Source of the DNA: Gari tellinella
Lineage: Eukaryota; Mollusca; Bivalvia; Cardiida; Psammobiidae
Assembly (NCBI GenBank): GCA_922989275.2
Contig: OV277864.1
Span: 4,712,001-4,776,000, forward strand
Length of the DNA: 64,000 nucleotides
Direction of reading: 5' to 3'
The translations under genes were made by a program, and so were the position numbers. The notes under the pieces were generated by a model. The model did no database searches. It was not told the DNA's origin and saw only the letters and a list, made by a program, of their open reading frames with translations. Below are positions 10,101 through 20,934 of this stretch, piece by piece (position 1 is the first letter of the stretch; each line of letters begins with the position of its first letter).

Positions 10101-11489
10101 CAAATTATATAAGAAACACTGGTTTGTCGTCCGATTACTTGTCTGTCTTTTGAACGATATTAATCAATTTATCAGATGCTCCCTTGTTCACATGATTACT
10201 TACACGCGCATGCAGTAGTAAGATAAATGGTATCCATGAATTATCTAGTCACTATTACTATGGACATGATTCATAATGGGCATCAACTCTGTAGGCACAT
10301 TGTTTGATTTAAATATAATAATGACTATTGGGATATGCTAGACTGTATTAAATTTTGGTCACATTTATAACATGTGCCGGAATGCAGATACATGTACGTG
10401 CGTCTTACATATACATGTACTTTTTATGGTAAGAAGTTACAAAGTGGTTAAATGATCTTTAGAATTAGCATGATGTTGGTTGTTGGTACATGGATTAATT
10501 GTTATGTTAGATAATTTTATTTGTTTGTTAATGCAATTATATTTAAATGGAGAAAAAAGGAACATATTCAAGACTTGTCAGTATACTTGAAAGATAGAAT
10601 ATTGGTAAAGTTATTGCAGTGTCAGATAAAGTAGTATAGTTTGGGCAATCATTGTTCAGATAAATGAAATTATAATTATGAGAAAACAGCATTCAGCATA
10701 AGCAGTCACATAACAACAGACAACAAGCTTTGGTCAGCTACGGAGTAAAAATATATGTGTGGCTAAAATAGGTCATTAGACAATGATATGAGTTTCTAAC
10801 CGACCGGAGGCTCCCATGAATAGTTCTCTCATCCTGTTTAAAACATTCTTTGACACCAAAAATATGACATCGTCATATAAACCAGATGTAAGAAAAGATA
10901 TTCTACATTAGAGACTATGTTGGCAAACATATGCAAACAAACTCAACAAATTTGTCATTACGCAGTTAAGTAATTTTTTAAAATATATACTGTCTTTTGT
11001 TATTGTGCAAACACAGCAGTCTGATGCTGACAAAATTAGCGTCCTTCTGCTGTAAAAATATATTTAGACTCAAAAAGTGTAAAACTATGGCAATGTACGT
11101 CAAATGTAAGAAAGAGAATCGTAAATTTGAACCAAAAATAGTGGCCATCTTCGAAAAAACTATGTATTTTGGTCACAAATTGGCCATTACATGATAAAGT
11201 AAGTTTCAAAACACTTTGAAATAGACTTAGTTAGTTTCCTTATACCTTAAAACATATACTTAGACACCAAAACTGTAAAGAACGGCCATATATGTCAAAT
11301 ATTAGCAACAAAACTGTATTTTCGATCCTGCAATGGCGGCCATCTTGAAAAATGGCCGCCATTTTGATTTTTTCAAGTGGCTAACGGGCTTTTATGAAAA
11401 ACAACAGATAGAAGTGCAAGTGTGCCAAGTTTGATGCTTGTATCACTAAGTGCATGATTCACCCCAAAAAGTGTAATAATGTGCTGAGC
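7105..11489. mobile_element. 4.4-kb TIR element inserted in an A copy
   Basis: Ends GCTGGGCACATTATTAC and GTAATAATGTGCTGAGC are mirror images with two mismatches, and a TA sits outside each (7103-7104, 11490-11491). Beyond the tips the inverted similarity runs about 180 bp (phrases GTGATACAAGCATCAAA and GCCCGTTAGCCAC) and ends with an ATGGCGGCCAT palindrome at each side (7218-7252; 11332-11365). The interior has no frame longer than about 70 codons and no transposase, so it is non-autonomous or fully decayed. Direct, diverged copies of the end sequence (7584-7720) and repeated GAAGCTAATT phrases (7345-8260) suggest internal amplification. Confidence 0.75.
7721..7790. repeat. SINE tail fragment
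   Basis: Matches the 3' tail of the SINE at 5440-5722, including CATAAGCTCTG.AGAGC followed by TTTTAT. It lies inside the 4.4-kb element. Confidence 0.5.
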
Positions 11490-11614
11490 TATTTGCGTTT
11501 GCGTACGTTTGCATCTGTGTAAAAGAATACACAATAACTCACATTTTAATTTGAATTTTCCTGGCTAAACACATCAATTTACCAAGAAACTGACAAAACA
11601 TGCTTCTCTTTTAT

Positions 11615-11830
11615 TACAGTGGAGAATCTGTTATTCTTTCCCGTTTAAACGCAAACGTAAGCAAACACAAAGCGCTAAAACGTAGAAAAGAGCAACTTTT
11701 GGACAATTCTGATATTTCATGTTTATCTTGGTGGCAAAAAGTTTGGAGCCTGATCAAACTGTTTGCACTGCAAATAATAGTTTTAGCGTAAACGCGTTTA
11801 TTGGGAAAGAATAACACATTCTCCACTGTA
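11615..11830. mobile_element. A element, hairpin collapsed by deletion
   Basis: TACAGTGGAGAATCTG to TTCTCCACTGTA with TA at each edge. It is 216 bp instead of 250 because the second half of core 1 is deleted. Confidence 0.9.
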
Positions 11831-11865
11831 ACTGTGGGTGTTTACATGTAGCATAAATAACCCAA

Positions 11866-12078
11866 TTAACCCTACCACTGCCAAGCCTTAGAAATTACAT
11901 TAAGAAACAATTTCGATTCCGAATAGACACCGCGCAACGCGGCGTCTGATCAGGATCCAAACTGTTTGACACTCATTTTAATATTTCTTAGGTCCGAATT
12001 CTTAAAATTTAAATTTGAAAAATAAAAGCAGACGGCAATTGCTTAAAATTGATGACGTCATTGCAGTGAAGGAGTTTA
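11866..12078. mobile_element. D2 element
   Basis: Starts TTAACCCTACCACTGCC and ends TTGCAGTGAAGGAGTTTA. Contains core 1 with tip CACCGCGCAACGCGGCG and the D2 phrase AAATTTAAATTTGA. The right-hand TTAA has decayed to TTTA. Confidence 0.7.
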
Positions 12079-12228
12079 TCATTAGCCCACTTTGTAATTG
12101 ACGTATGCAACATGTATCGTTTGCAATCGTCTTCAAAGTTAAGTTATCTGCATTTGATTTCAGAAAGTACACGTACAACCGGAGTGTCAACTAGTTTGGA
12201 TCAGGATGAGACGCTGATGGTATGTAAA

Positions 12229-12290
12229 AAAGAAGACTGAGAGTGAAGAAGAATGTGCATATAGGCTCAATCTGTTTTGCTTTCAACCTG
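12229..12290. repeat. decayed core-2 hairpin
   Basis: ACTGAGAGTGAAGAAGAATG and the mirror ending TTTTGCTTTCAACCTG. Termini not found. Confidence 0.45.
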
Positions 12291-12371
12291 ATGTATGTGG
12301 TTATCTGTCTTCAAAATTAGAAACACGCTAGGAAGTCATACATGTAGGTTAATTTCGAGCTCGAATGTATG

Positions 12372-12622
12372 TACATCGGAGATGGCGTTATTTTCTACCG
12401 TTTGAACACAAACGAAACGCAAACGCAATGCAACCAAATAAATAAAATCACAATATTTTGACAATTCTGACTTTTTGTTTCACATACGGTGGCAAACAAA
12501 TTGGGGCCAGCTAAGACGCCGTGTAACCCGTCGTCTGATCTCGCTCCAAACGGTTTGCGCTGGAAATAATACTTTTAGCGTAAACGCGTTTCTTTGGAAA
12601 TAATAAAGTCTTATCCACTGTA
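12372..12622. mobile_element. A element, old copy
   Basis: Diverged ends (TACATCGGAGATGG; TTATCCACTGTA) around a decayed core 1 (12488-12560). Length 251 bp matches the family. Its right TA abuts the left TA of the next A copy. Confidence 0.75.
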
Positions 12623-12836
12623 TACAGTGGAGAATCTGTTATTCTTTCCCGTTTAAACGCAAACGTACGCAAACGCAAAGCACTAAAACGTAGAAAATAA
12701 CAACTTTTGGACAATTCTGATATTTCATGTTTATCTTGGTGGCAAAAAGTTTGGTTACCCGGCGTCTGATCTGGCTCCAAACTGTTTGCACTACGTAAAC
12801 GCGTTTATTGGGAAAGAATAACACATTCTCCACTGT
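12623..12836. mobile_element. A element, younger copy abutting the previous one
   Basis: TACAGTGGAGAATCTG to TTCTCCACTGTA, TA at both sides. It is shortened to 214 bp by partial loss of the hairpin and neighbouring sequence. Confidence 0.9.
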
Positions 12837-13191
12837 ACGAAGAACAAGTACCCGATGTGTCCTTATGGTGTAAACAAGTAGAAACAATATGTATCACATC
12901 ACTCGAATACTGATCGAACATTGATCTTCGATAAACCCCAAGAGTAACGAAGCACCTTTAAAATGCTAAATAGTTGCTTAAGAATTACTATTACCTACAT
13001 GTGATAAGCACGTAAGTGCTCGCAGAAATTCGGTATATTGCATACATTCAGGAGCAGAGAACAAAATGCCTTCATTCGGGCTCTTTGATTTACAGAATGA
13101 AACCATTCGTTTACATTGAAACCTATAATTTTTCTACATTCTATTGAAGTCCATTTGTTTTATCTTGACAATATTTTCATACTGTAAATGT
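12837..13191. other. no gene or repeat recognised
   Basis: AT-rich sequence, nothing supportable. Confidence 0.4.
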
Positions 13192-13415
13192 ATAACCCTT
13201 TCATGCCATTCGATCGTTTGCTTCACATCGTAGCCTGCAATTTACGTCAAATTCACATTACCAATATGTTTTCTGAAGACAACATGAACGAGTGTCAAAC
13301 AGCTTGCACCCTATCAGACGCCGCTTTGCTTGGCGTGTGATCGGGTTCCTAACTCTTTTCAATTGCTAACTTTGCGATATTGACTGTACATAATTACCCT
13401 TTAGTTAAGGGTTAA
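13192..13415. mobile_element. D element, diverged
   Basis: TATAACCCTTTCATGCC on the left and TTAAGGGTTAA on the right, with core 1 at about 13298-13360 (GTGTCAAACAGCTTG... tip CCGCTTTGCTTGGCG). Confidence 0.6.
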
Positions 13416-13523
13416 TTATTGTAGTTTTCCTCCTCAATTCATGTCACCGACGTAGGTTTCCACGAGTAAGGAGAAAGCAGTGCAACAGGAAATTATCGCG
13501 GCAGGCGACATGGCCAGGCTTAA

Positions 13524-13720
13524 ACCTTATCCTGCTACATGTATGTCATCGTCTGCTTTGAAATTGTCGTCTGTAAGATTTGTTAAATTAAGATTAATAC
13601 ATTTGAGATGTAATGAAAACTAAAGACGAGTGTCAAGCAGCTTGGATCTAGATCAGACGCCGCGTAACGCGGCGTCTGATCTGGTTCCAAACTGTTTGCA
13701 AGAAAATGTAAAGGCACATT
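13524..13720. mobile_element. D element, right end lost
   Basis: TTAAACCTTATCCTGC, then the D phrases GTCATCGTCTGCTTTG and GTCGTCTG, and a near-perfect core 1 (13632-13700, tip ACGCCGCGTAACGCGGCGT). A further decayed core 1 follows at 13848-13912. Confidence 0.6.
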
Positions 13721-14362
13721 CATCAAGCGAATAGTTACCCTTTTGCGCGCTATGTACATGTAATAATCGTCTGCAAAACATTTCATCTGCAGCCATTCTC
13801 AAATTTAAAATATCTACATTGTCTTTCATTGAGTAACATCGAAGTTTCAAGCAGGTTGGGTCCTGATAAGACGCCGGGTTACTCAGCGACTTATCTGGAT
13901 CCAAACGTTTGCAAATGTTATCTCAAACTAGCATACAGATGGTTAAGTGGAGTTTTACATCGCTCCAGTGACAAGAAAACTATCGGAAATTGATTCAATA
14001 TCCGTATTAATAAACCTGATGAAAAGGCCATGCGATATGGAAATATCTCGAAAATGTGATTTCGAATTTCTGACAAAACTTGACAGTATAGACAGTAGCA
14101 ATGTTGTTAACCAAGTATAAATCAAATACCATAGTTAAGACTGCATTCAATTTAGTATTTGCCGTTAAAACGACGTTAAATGGTAAAACAAAAGCAATAA
14201 ATAAGAAACAGTTTCTTAGAAAGGCACGAGATTTACACTTACTTGAGTGACGAACAGTCTGGTCGGACTCCAGATTGTTTGCATGAGAAACAGTAACATG
14301 TCCCCACAGTATGCTACGTGCAAAAACAAACAAAAAACAGAAAGTTGCGAACACAACAGAAC

Positions 14363-14612
14363 TACAGTGGAAAATCTGTTATTCTTTCCCGTTTAAACGC
14401 AAACGTACGCAAACGCAAAACACTAAAACGTAGAAAAGTACAACTTTTGGACAATTCTGATAATTCATGTTTATCTTGGTGGCAAACAGTTTGGAGCCTG
14501 ATCAGACGCCGGGTTACCCGGTGTCTGATCTGGCTCCAAACTGTTTGCACTGCAAATAGTAGTTTTAGCGTAAACGCGTTTATTGGGAAAGAATAACGTG
14601 TTCTCCACTGTA
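14363..14612. mobile_element. A element, full length (250 bp)
   Basis: TACAGTGGAAAATCTG to TTCTCCACTGTA. The core-1 hairpin at 14478-14550 is almost perfect (CAAACAGTTTGGAGCC and its mirror GGCTCCAAACTGTTTG). Arms also carry GTTTAAACGCAAACG repeats. Confidence 0.93.
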
Positions 14613-14712
14613 TAGCCTTCAAATGGAGTGGGATGATAATACATCACCTAATGAACGCGTTCGTGTCAAAACAATTTTTATGTCAGAACGTTAAAAATCA
14701 AAGCCCGGCTTC

Positions 14713-14918
14713 CCGCTTTTCTTTCTCTTCCTCTCTAGTTATTTCAATCACCGTCTGTGTTGCTCTCTCTGTTTTTGCATATATACCCATTTCTTTCTAT
14801 GTATCTTTCTCCCTTCATCTGTCTCTTTGGCTCCCTCTCTCTGTATCTGTCTCTGTCTGTCTCTGTATCTCTTTCTCTGTCTCTACCATTCTCTCTCTGT
14901 CTCTCTCACTCTATTGAC
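14713..14918 (+). repeat. CT-rich microsatellite
   Basis: Interrupted TCTC/TGTC repeat, pure pyrimidine over long stretches. The short serine/leucine frames over it are artefacts of the repeat. Confidence 0.9.
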
Positions 14919-15079
14919 TGTGGCTTTGAGTATTTATAGTTGTAAATAACTATTTCTAGTACTCTAAACCAATACACTTGATAATATGAACATTCAGAGA
15001 TGGTACATATAGTTACCGACATCAAATGGTGAAGGGTCTTTATCATTACTGTAGATGGAAGTTAATGCCATGTAATCCT

Positions 15080-15329
15080 TTAACCCTTTACCTTATAGAA
15101 GCGCCTTTTAACGCATTCCGGTTCATCCTCCGCGGAAGAAAATAATTCTAATCTATACAGTCATGAAACTGTATCAGAAGGAATATTTTTTTATTCTAGC
15201 AGGTGGTAGCTTGAAGCAGGCTGCAAGTAAAGCTGAATGCGCCTTAGGGCGCATTCTGCTTTACTTTCAACCTGCTTTAAGCAGTCTCCTGTTTCATAAC
15301 TAAAATCAGGTTATGGAGTAAAGGGTTAA
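15080..15329. mobile_element. B element, full length (250 bp)
   Basis: TTAACCCTTTACC to GTAAAGGGTTAA with TTAA at each edge. The core-2 hairpin at 15213-15284 has tip GCGCCTTAGGGCGC. The left arm contains TAGAAGCGCCTTTTAACGCA and CCTCCGCGGAAG. Confidence 0.9.
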
Positions 15330-15428
15330 GAGAATCATTCAAATTCAAAGAGTCACACACAATGCAATTTTTCAATTATTCTGATTTATCGAGAACTTGA
15401 ATTTGTTAACTACAACCTAATTAATAGT

Positions 15429-15600
15429 TTAACCCTTTTCTCATAGCCTGTGTCTTCGTTTTGAAGACAGGTTACAATACGAAGGAGGTCGAAAGTAAAG
15501 TAGAATGTTTTAAGGCGCAGTCTGCTTTACTTTAAACATGCTTTTAGCTGTCATCTGCTAGGATATAGAAAATATTTCATAAGTGACTCATTCGTTTGTT
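15429..15600. mobile_element. B element, decayed, right end lost
   Basis: TTAACCCTTTTCTCATAGCC on the left, core 2 at 15487-15552, then the B phrase CATCTGCTAGGATAT. No right TIR. Confidence 0.6.
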
Positions 15601-15779
15601 CTACTGTCTTATATGTAATTGTGTTCTTCAGTAGAGAAATTAAATAAAAACGTAAAAACCGTATCTATATGGTAAAAGCTTAATTTTGGGCAATTATATT
15701 TCATGAAAACGATTTGCACACCAATTAGTGACCGGCGTCTCATTTGGGTCAAAGCTGTTTGCATGTTAATATCTGATGC

Positions 15780-16022
15780 TGAATTAATTGAAGATGTTAT
15801 TCTTCCCTAATTACATGTAACATGTTTACGCTTAAGGTATCATTTTAATTGCAAATAATGCGGAGCCGTGTGAAACGCCGGGTAACCCGGCGATTGATCT
15901 GACTTCAAAATCTTTGCAACTCGTATTAAAATAAATAATAAGAGCTTTTTCTACATTTCATGACTTTGCGTTTCCTTTTTATTTGCCTTTGCAAGGGAAA
16001 GAATAAAATATTATCCACTGTA
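15780..16022. mobile_element. A element, old copy
   Basis: The left end is blurred. Core 1 at 15850-15915 with tip GCCGGGTAACCCGGC; the right end TTATCCACTGTA shares its final TA with the next A copy. Confidence 0.65.
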
Positions 16023-16270
16023 CAGTGGAGAATCTGTTATTCTTTCCCGTTTGAACGCAAACGTACGCAAACGCAAAACACTAAAGCGTAGAAAAGTACA
16101 ACTTTTGGACAATTCTGATAATTCATGTTTATCTTGGTGACAAACAGTTTGGAGCCTGATCAGACGCCGGGTTACCCGGCGTCTGATCTGGCTCCAAACT
16201 GTTTGTATGGAAAATTATATATTTAGCGTAAACGCGTTTATTGGGAAAGAATAACACATTATCCACTGTA
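16021..16270. mobile_element. A element, full length (250 bp), abutting the previous A
   Basis: TACAGTGGAGAATCTG to TTATCCACTGTA. The starting TA (16021-16022) is also the end of the older copy, so it inserted exactly at that copy's terminal TA. Confidence 0.93.
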
Positions 16271-16699
16271 TGATATTCAAACGACCATCTGATCAACATC
16301 CAACCCGAAATGACTCGGTGTCGTCCGTTAAGGATCCAAACCCTTTGACGCACATATCAATTTCTTTTAGTCGCTCATATTTCGTACAATGTATACATGT
16401 ACCAATCTTTGTATACGGTTATTCTTTGCTTTTTGTAAATGCTAAACGTGATTTTGCTTTAACATTTGCGAACAATATTTGAAACAGGCACCAGCTCAGT
16501 CTCAAAAGGGCGAATGTTATTTTTCTATCTGTCAATTCTTAGAATGAATGCACAGTTTTGCATATAAATAATGTATAACATTACATATATTAGCGTCACT
16601 AATTTATTGAACGTTACAGAATTGGAACTGCAGCATGGATAATATCATTTGGACACATGAAAATAAACCCTGTCTTTTTCATGATATTGCATTACGTGT

Positions 16700-17250
16700 G
16701 TGTTAAGGTTAACTTCAAAGGCGTACCATACTGCATTAATCACTAACCATAAGTGTAGTGTCACAGGCCATACATCTCAATCAGTCTAATAAATATTGAA
16801 AAAACCGGCATTACATTTCTTACACATTAACCTCTTCACTGCCATGACATTATCAGCTTTAAATCTATTGACTTCCTTTTTTATTCTCAAATTTAAATTT
16901 TAGGTTTTTTTGACGTAGAAAGGATGATATAAGTGTCAAACAGTATTGGTTCTGTTCAGACGCCGCGCTACGCGGCGTCTGATCAGGATCCAAACTGGTT
17001 GCAAATCATTGTTGGACACGAAGTAAGGCAGTGAAGAGGTTAACACATTATGTTCTGTCTGCAATATTTGTCGTCTGCAGTAATGATTTATCGGTCATTT
17101 GTCTCGGAAACAGCACCAGAATGTCACAAAATAGGGATTTAGATGAGAAACCGAGACATTTTGTGTTTGATCTACTCCCAGATGCTTGTTGAAGTTATCA
17201 TACAATCGACAAAACAAACTAAATGTTAAACCGGTACATAACTTACACAT
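16700..17250 (+). repeat. ancient paralogous segment P1 (partner 31930-32290)
   Basis: Phrases such as TAGTGTCACA.G.CATACATC, TTCTGTCTGCAATATTTG and CAATGATTTAT/TAATGATTTAT followed by CACCAGAATG occur in the same order here and at 32040-32290. The partner lacks the D2 element at 16827-17043. Confidence 0.7.
16827..17043. mobile_element. D2 element with perfect ends
   Basis: TTAACCTCTTCACTGCC and its exact mirror GGCAGTGAAGAGGTTAA, TTAA at both edges. Core 1 at about 16935-17000, tip CGCCGCGCTACGCGGCG. Length 217 bp. Confidence 0.9.
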
Positions 17251-17389
17251 TTGATAAGTTTGAATTCGGATCAAGATCCAAATTTGTTGACATTCATGCT
17301 TAGAACGGTTTAGTTTAAATGCCCTGAACATTATTGTTAAATTATTGCACGGCATCTGTGAAACATACGATCTTGCAGCCGTTGAAGGG

Positions 17390-17598
17390 TTAAACTCTTC
17401 GCAGCCTTACAAGTACATGTAACCCGAGTGGCATGGCTATTTCCAAAGGGTTTCAACCCTGATCATACACAGCCTTATCTAGATCCAAACTGTTTGACTT
17501 ATTTTCCGTAAGTCATTTTACATAAATTCTAAATTTGAGAAAGAAAAGGAAACGACAATTACTTAAAGCAGATGCTATCATGGAAATGAAGGGGTTAA
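17390..17598. mobile_element. D2 element, diverged
   Basis: Left edge GGGTTAAACTCTTCGCAGCC, right edge ATGAAGGGGTTAA. Only half of core 1 survives (GATCCAAACTGTTTGAC). The sequence left of the shared TTAA (GTTGAAGGG) reads like the right end of another D-type element, suggesting end-to-end insertion. Confidence 0.6.
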
Positions 17599-17770
17599 TT
17601 TATGTTACCTTTTAACTCAACATAGTGTTACATGTTACAACTCATAACCGAGCAAAGGAACGACAAAACAGTACGTCAATTTACTTTCAATCCATTCACT
17701 GCCATGACGTTAGAAAGTTGACATTTATCGGAGGTTTGCAAGTCTTTAGACAAGTTTCCATTCAGATCCT

Positions 17771-17991
17771 GAAACTTCGTACGACAATTTCGGTCGTAAG
17801 TCAAAACTTTAAAATAAATTTAATATCTGATTGCTCCATTTAATCATGATTTATGACATCTCTTTTGAATCGTATTGAAACAAAGATTCCAAAGAGATGT
17901 CACAAGACAGGATTATATGCAGAAATAAATAATTATTGAGACTTTTATAATCTGACTTACGAAAACATGTGGCGTACGAAGTTTAATGAAA
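17771..17991. mobile_element. G element: palindrome with TTCGTACGACAA ends
   Basis: Starts GAAACTTCGTACGACAA, reads TCGTAAGTCAAAA, and mirrors at the right (TTTTATAATCTGACTTACGA then CGTACGAAGTTT). A central imperfect palindrome lies around TTGAATCGTA...GATTCCAAAGAG. A second copy is at 61935-62157. Confidence 0.7.
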
Positions 17992-18108
17992 CCAGCCCTG
18001 CTGCTTAACCATTATCCTGTCGTTATAGCACCTGCTTTGGAAGCGATGTCTTCAAAGTATTTCAAATCAAGATGTATGAATCTATAAATTACAGAAAGTT
18101 AAAGATCA

Positions 18109-18300
18109 ATGATAACATGTTTGAACCAGATCAGACGTGGTACCGAACTGTTTTTCAATTTGGTTTTATCCACACGATTACTCAATACCGTAAGGTTTGA
18201 AAACAGTTTATTTCTAGATCAGACGCCGCATGACGCGGCGTCTGATCTGGAACCAAACCGTTTTCTTACACCAATCAAAGTCGCGATTTGGCAGGATAAG
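18109..18300. mobile_element. core-1 hairpins of decayed D-type elements
   Basis: A half hairpin (GAACCAGATCAGACG, 18121) is followed by a full one at 18203-18262 (tip GCCGCATGACGCGGC). Ends not resolved. Confidence 0.5.
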
Positions 18301-18359
18301 GGTTATCTCACTTCAGTTCGAAAGCATTACTCTTAAAACGAGGTTAATGAACATGTTTA

Positions 18360-19320
18360 GTTTTGTTTAATCATTTTAATGAGTTTATTTAATGCTTTTA
18401 ATCTTACAATGATGTTTTAAGTATTAATAACCATTGTTATTTACTGTGATAATCTATCCCTTAATGTATTGTTTCTAAATGATGGATACGTTTTGTCAAG
18501 ATTGTATAAAAACAAGTACATTTATGCCTATCAATAAAAGTTATAGCAGAAAAAACTTGGAAACCATCCACTAATAAACCACTTATTCTTTCGGGCTTGT
18601 CTGGACTTGATTCACAAACAGTTTGACTCCAGATCAGACGCAAAAATGAAAGTGGCTGATTAGTATCAAAACTGTTTGCTACCAACTCGATATCCGTGCA
18701 GAAAAGATTGTATAGACATAATTATAATAATACAATGTAATACGAGAGTTTTCAAAGCGACGTTATCAAAGAAGGAGGAATGTTTCACAATGCCCCTACC
18801 TACAACGGCCCTCCAAACAACGACTCCCTACTAACAACGAATATTACCACAGTTTCCTGAACAGGACAACTAACGTTTAAATACTGCAATGTCGTCTGCT
18901 TAAAACTGGCAGCTGCTGTTTATTATCAAAGTTATATATATAAGTGGACATTAGTTAGAGAAATATAATAACGAGTGACATACAGCTTAAATCCAGATAA
19001 GATCCCGCGTGACGCGGGCGTCTGATCTGCATTCAATCTGTTTTCAAATATAAGCCAGGTCTTAATTTTCCCTCCCTTTAACGACTCCCTCCTAACAACA
19101 CATACAATATGTGTCACCCATTGGGTGTCGTTGTAGAGAAGGAACACTGCAGTATTAAGTTTTCTAGAATTTCAATTATTTAGTGGATGCGGGCCTTTCA
19201 GTATGTCTGTTTTAATTAAACATGCTCAGAGCTATAATTAATGTCGTTTACCAGTTTTATTGCTGTTTATAACATCATTTTCAAGATGAGTTATTGGTAT
19301 TTAATACACTGTAAGCGATG
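18360..19320 (+). repeat. ancient paralogous segment P2 (partner 35990-36620)
   Basis: Shared in order with the partner: ATAACCATTGTT, TAATGTATTGTTTCTAAATG, ATACGTTTTGTCAAGAT and, beyond the E insertion, TTTCAATTATTTAGTG plus GCGGGCCTTTCAGTATGT. The E element at 18786-19150 is absent at the partner position. Confidence 0.75.
18786..19150. mobile_element. E element (uninterrupted)
   Basis: Left arm CCCCTACCTACAACGGCCC with CGACTCCCTACTAACAACG. Right arm AACGACTCCCTCC, TGGGTGTCGTTGTAGAG. Contains a core-1 hairpin (18985-19045, tip CCCGCGTGACGCGGG) and D-like GTCGTCTGC phrases. Terminal bases are decayed. Confidence 0.75.
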
Positions 19321-19752
19321 AATTTATCGTATTATGTAACTATTTGCAGCAAAAGCATGGGCGAAATTTACGAACGATCTTATATTAAAGAGAAATGTCA
19401 TTCGGATGCACATAAACGTTAAAATAGAAACTACATTATCCAGATGAGCTCTCGTTAATGAGATAGAAGGTCTTCATCTTTGCCTACTCCCTAGCGGAAC
19501 TACTTGGTACTTTTCATACTTGTGACAAAATTTTACCGCCGCATGTTGTCGGGTACATGTACCTAGACTGTACAGGGTACATACAGCTTAAGTGATTATT
19601 TCTCTGATAAAAGGCTTTGAAACTAAGTGATTATCCGAAAATTACTAGCTGTAAACTGATGCTGAAAGTAAAATCAGACTAAATGATAGATGGGAAATAA
19701 GTAAACCCTCCACGTTTTGTTTAACACAAAATGAATATGTCAGCTTAACACA
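19321..19752. other. no gene seen
   Basis: AT-rich, no repeat family recognised. Confidence 0.4.
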
Positions 19753-20002
19753 TACAGTGGAGAATCTGTTATTCTTTCCCGTTTAAACGCAAACGTACAA
19801 AAACGCAAAGCGCTAAAACGTAGAAAAGAACAACTGTTGGACAATTTTGATATTTCATGTTTATCTTGGTGGCCAAAAGTTTGGAGCCTGATCAGACGCC
19901 GGGTTACCCGGCGTCTGATCTGGCTCCAAACTGTTTGCACTGCAAATAATAGTTTTAGCGTAAACGCGTTTATTGGGAAAGAATAACGTTTTCTCCACTG
20001 TA
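19753..20002. mobile_element. A element, full length (250 bp)
   Basis: TACAGTGGAGAATCTG to TTCTCCACTGTA; perfect core 1 at 19870-19940, tip GCCGGGTTACCCGGC. Confidence 0.93.
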
Positions 20003-20293
20003 CGTACACAATTCGTGCGTTTATGTGCATTAACAATGGCATGCTGCATTCTCATTGAAATTAGCCAATCCCCGATTAATCCCCCGTGGTACATGACTAG
20101 TTATTGCTATGTAAGTATCCAAAACTATACCGTGGTAGTTTCCATCCTCCATTGGAAGCTCATCGTTAGATTGTGACCATAGGCGGAAACGACGTCACGA
20201 AGCGGATTTACTGCTGAATTGGTTCCCAGCAGTAAACAAAGAACAGGTCAGTGTTCTTTTGGTCATTCTTAGACAATAAATTAAATGATTGGG

Positions 20294-20320
20294 TCTCCAG
20301 CAAAACCTGCTATAATGACA
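20294..20320 (+). repeat. 27-bp repeat, inverted partner at 25211-25237
   Basis: TCTCCAG.AAAACCTGC followed by TATAATGACA, 26 of 27 identical to the reverse complement of 25211-25237. The pair brackets the three-exon gene. Confidence 0.7.
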
Positions 20321-20408
20321 AAATTTTTGATTTTCAGATTTGTGCTGTTTGCTCAAGAGTAGGGTGTTAGAAATACAGAACAAAAAGAATTATGGTGATA
20401 TCTCAATT

Positions 20409-20414
20409 TTTAAT
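20409..20414 (-). terminator. possible poly(A) signal ATTAAA
   Basis: ATTAAA on the minus strand 265 nt after the stop codon. No AATAAA was seen between, so this is the best candidate, but such hexamers are common in AT-rich DNA. Confidence 0.25.
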
Positions 20415-20678
20415 GAAATTACAGCTAATTTAGTAACTGCCCTAGCATTGAAACATTGACACGCGAGTGCTTAATTGACTTTTAAAAAGCGGCCCAGAAA
20501 CAGTATTTTAAGAACCAACAATGACTACAGTATGCACTTTTCCTTCCAATTAAGACATAAGCTTCTGTTGAATAAACATATAAAACTTTTTGGAATAAAT
20601 TATAGAGAAAAGAAAAGTCTGTTAGAGTTCAGTTGCCATAGTAACGCAACCCTAAAAAGAGCACACATCTCAATAAAG

Positions 20679-20934
20679 TCAGTTTCTGTATGGGATTTGA
20701 GGACACTTAACGTCCAGATAGACGTGGCGAACACATGGCCTCACAATATTAAACAGGTACTTCAGGCGAGCGGCAGATAATCTTGCAGGCTGCAGCACGT
20801 GCGGCAGATGCTCGTGGGGGAAATCGACGTCACGTGACCTCAGAATATCATATCTTCTCTCATCAACGTCATCACAGTCTTTCACAAAAACGACGTCAGG
20901 CTGGTCCTGTTGAAGCGGAAATACTGGATATTTC
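20679..20934 (-). CDS. exon 3 of the 135-residue gene (84 residues plus stop)
   Basis: Begins with the last base of a split Arg codon after a polypyrimidine acceptor and ends TGA. GC-richer than its surroundings (CACGAGCATCTGCCGCACG), with third-position C/G preference typical of coding sequence. Confidence 0.82.

Noticed and set aside
14633..14939. Ser/Leu-rich frames around 14.8 kb resembling membrane segments
   Set aside because: Translation of a CT microsatellite.
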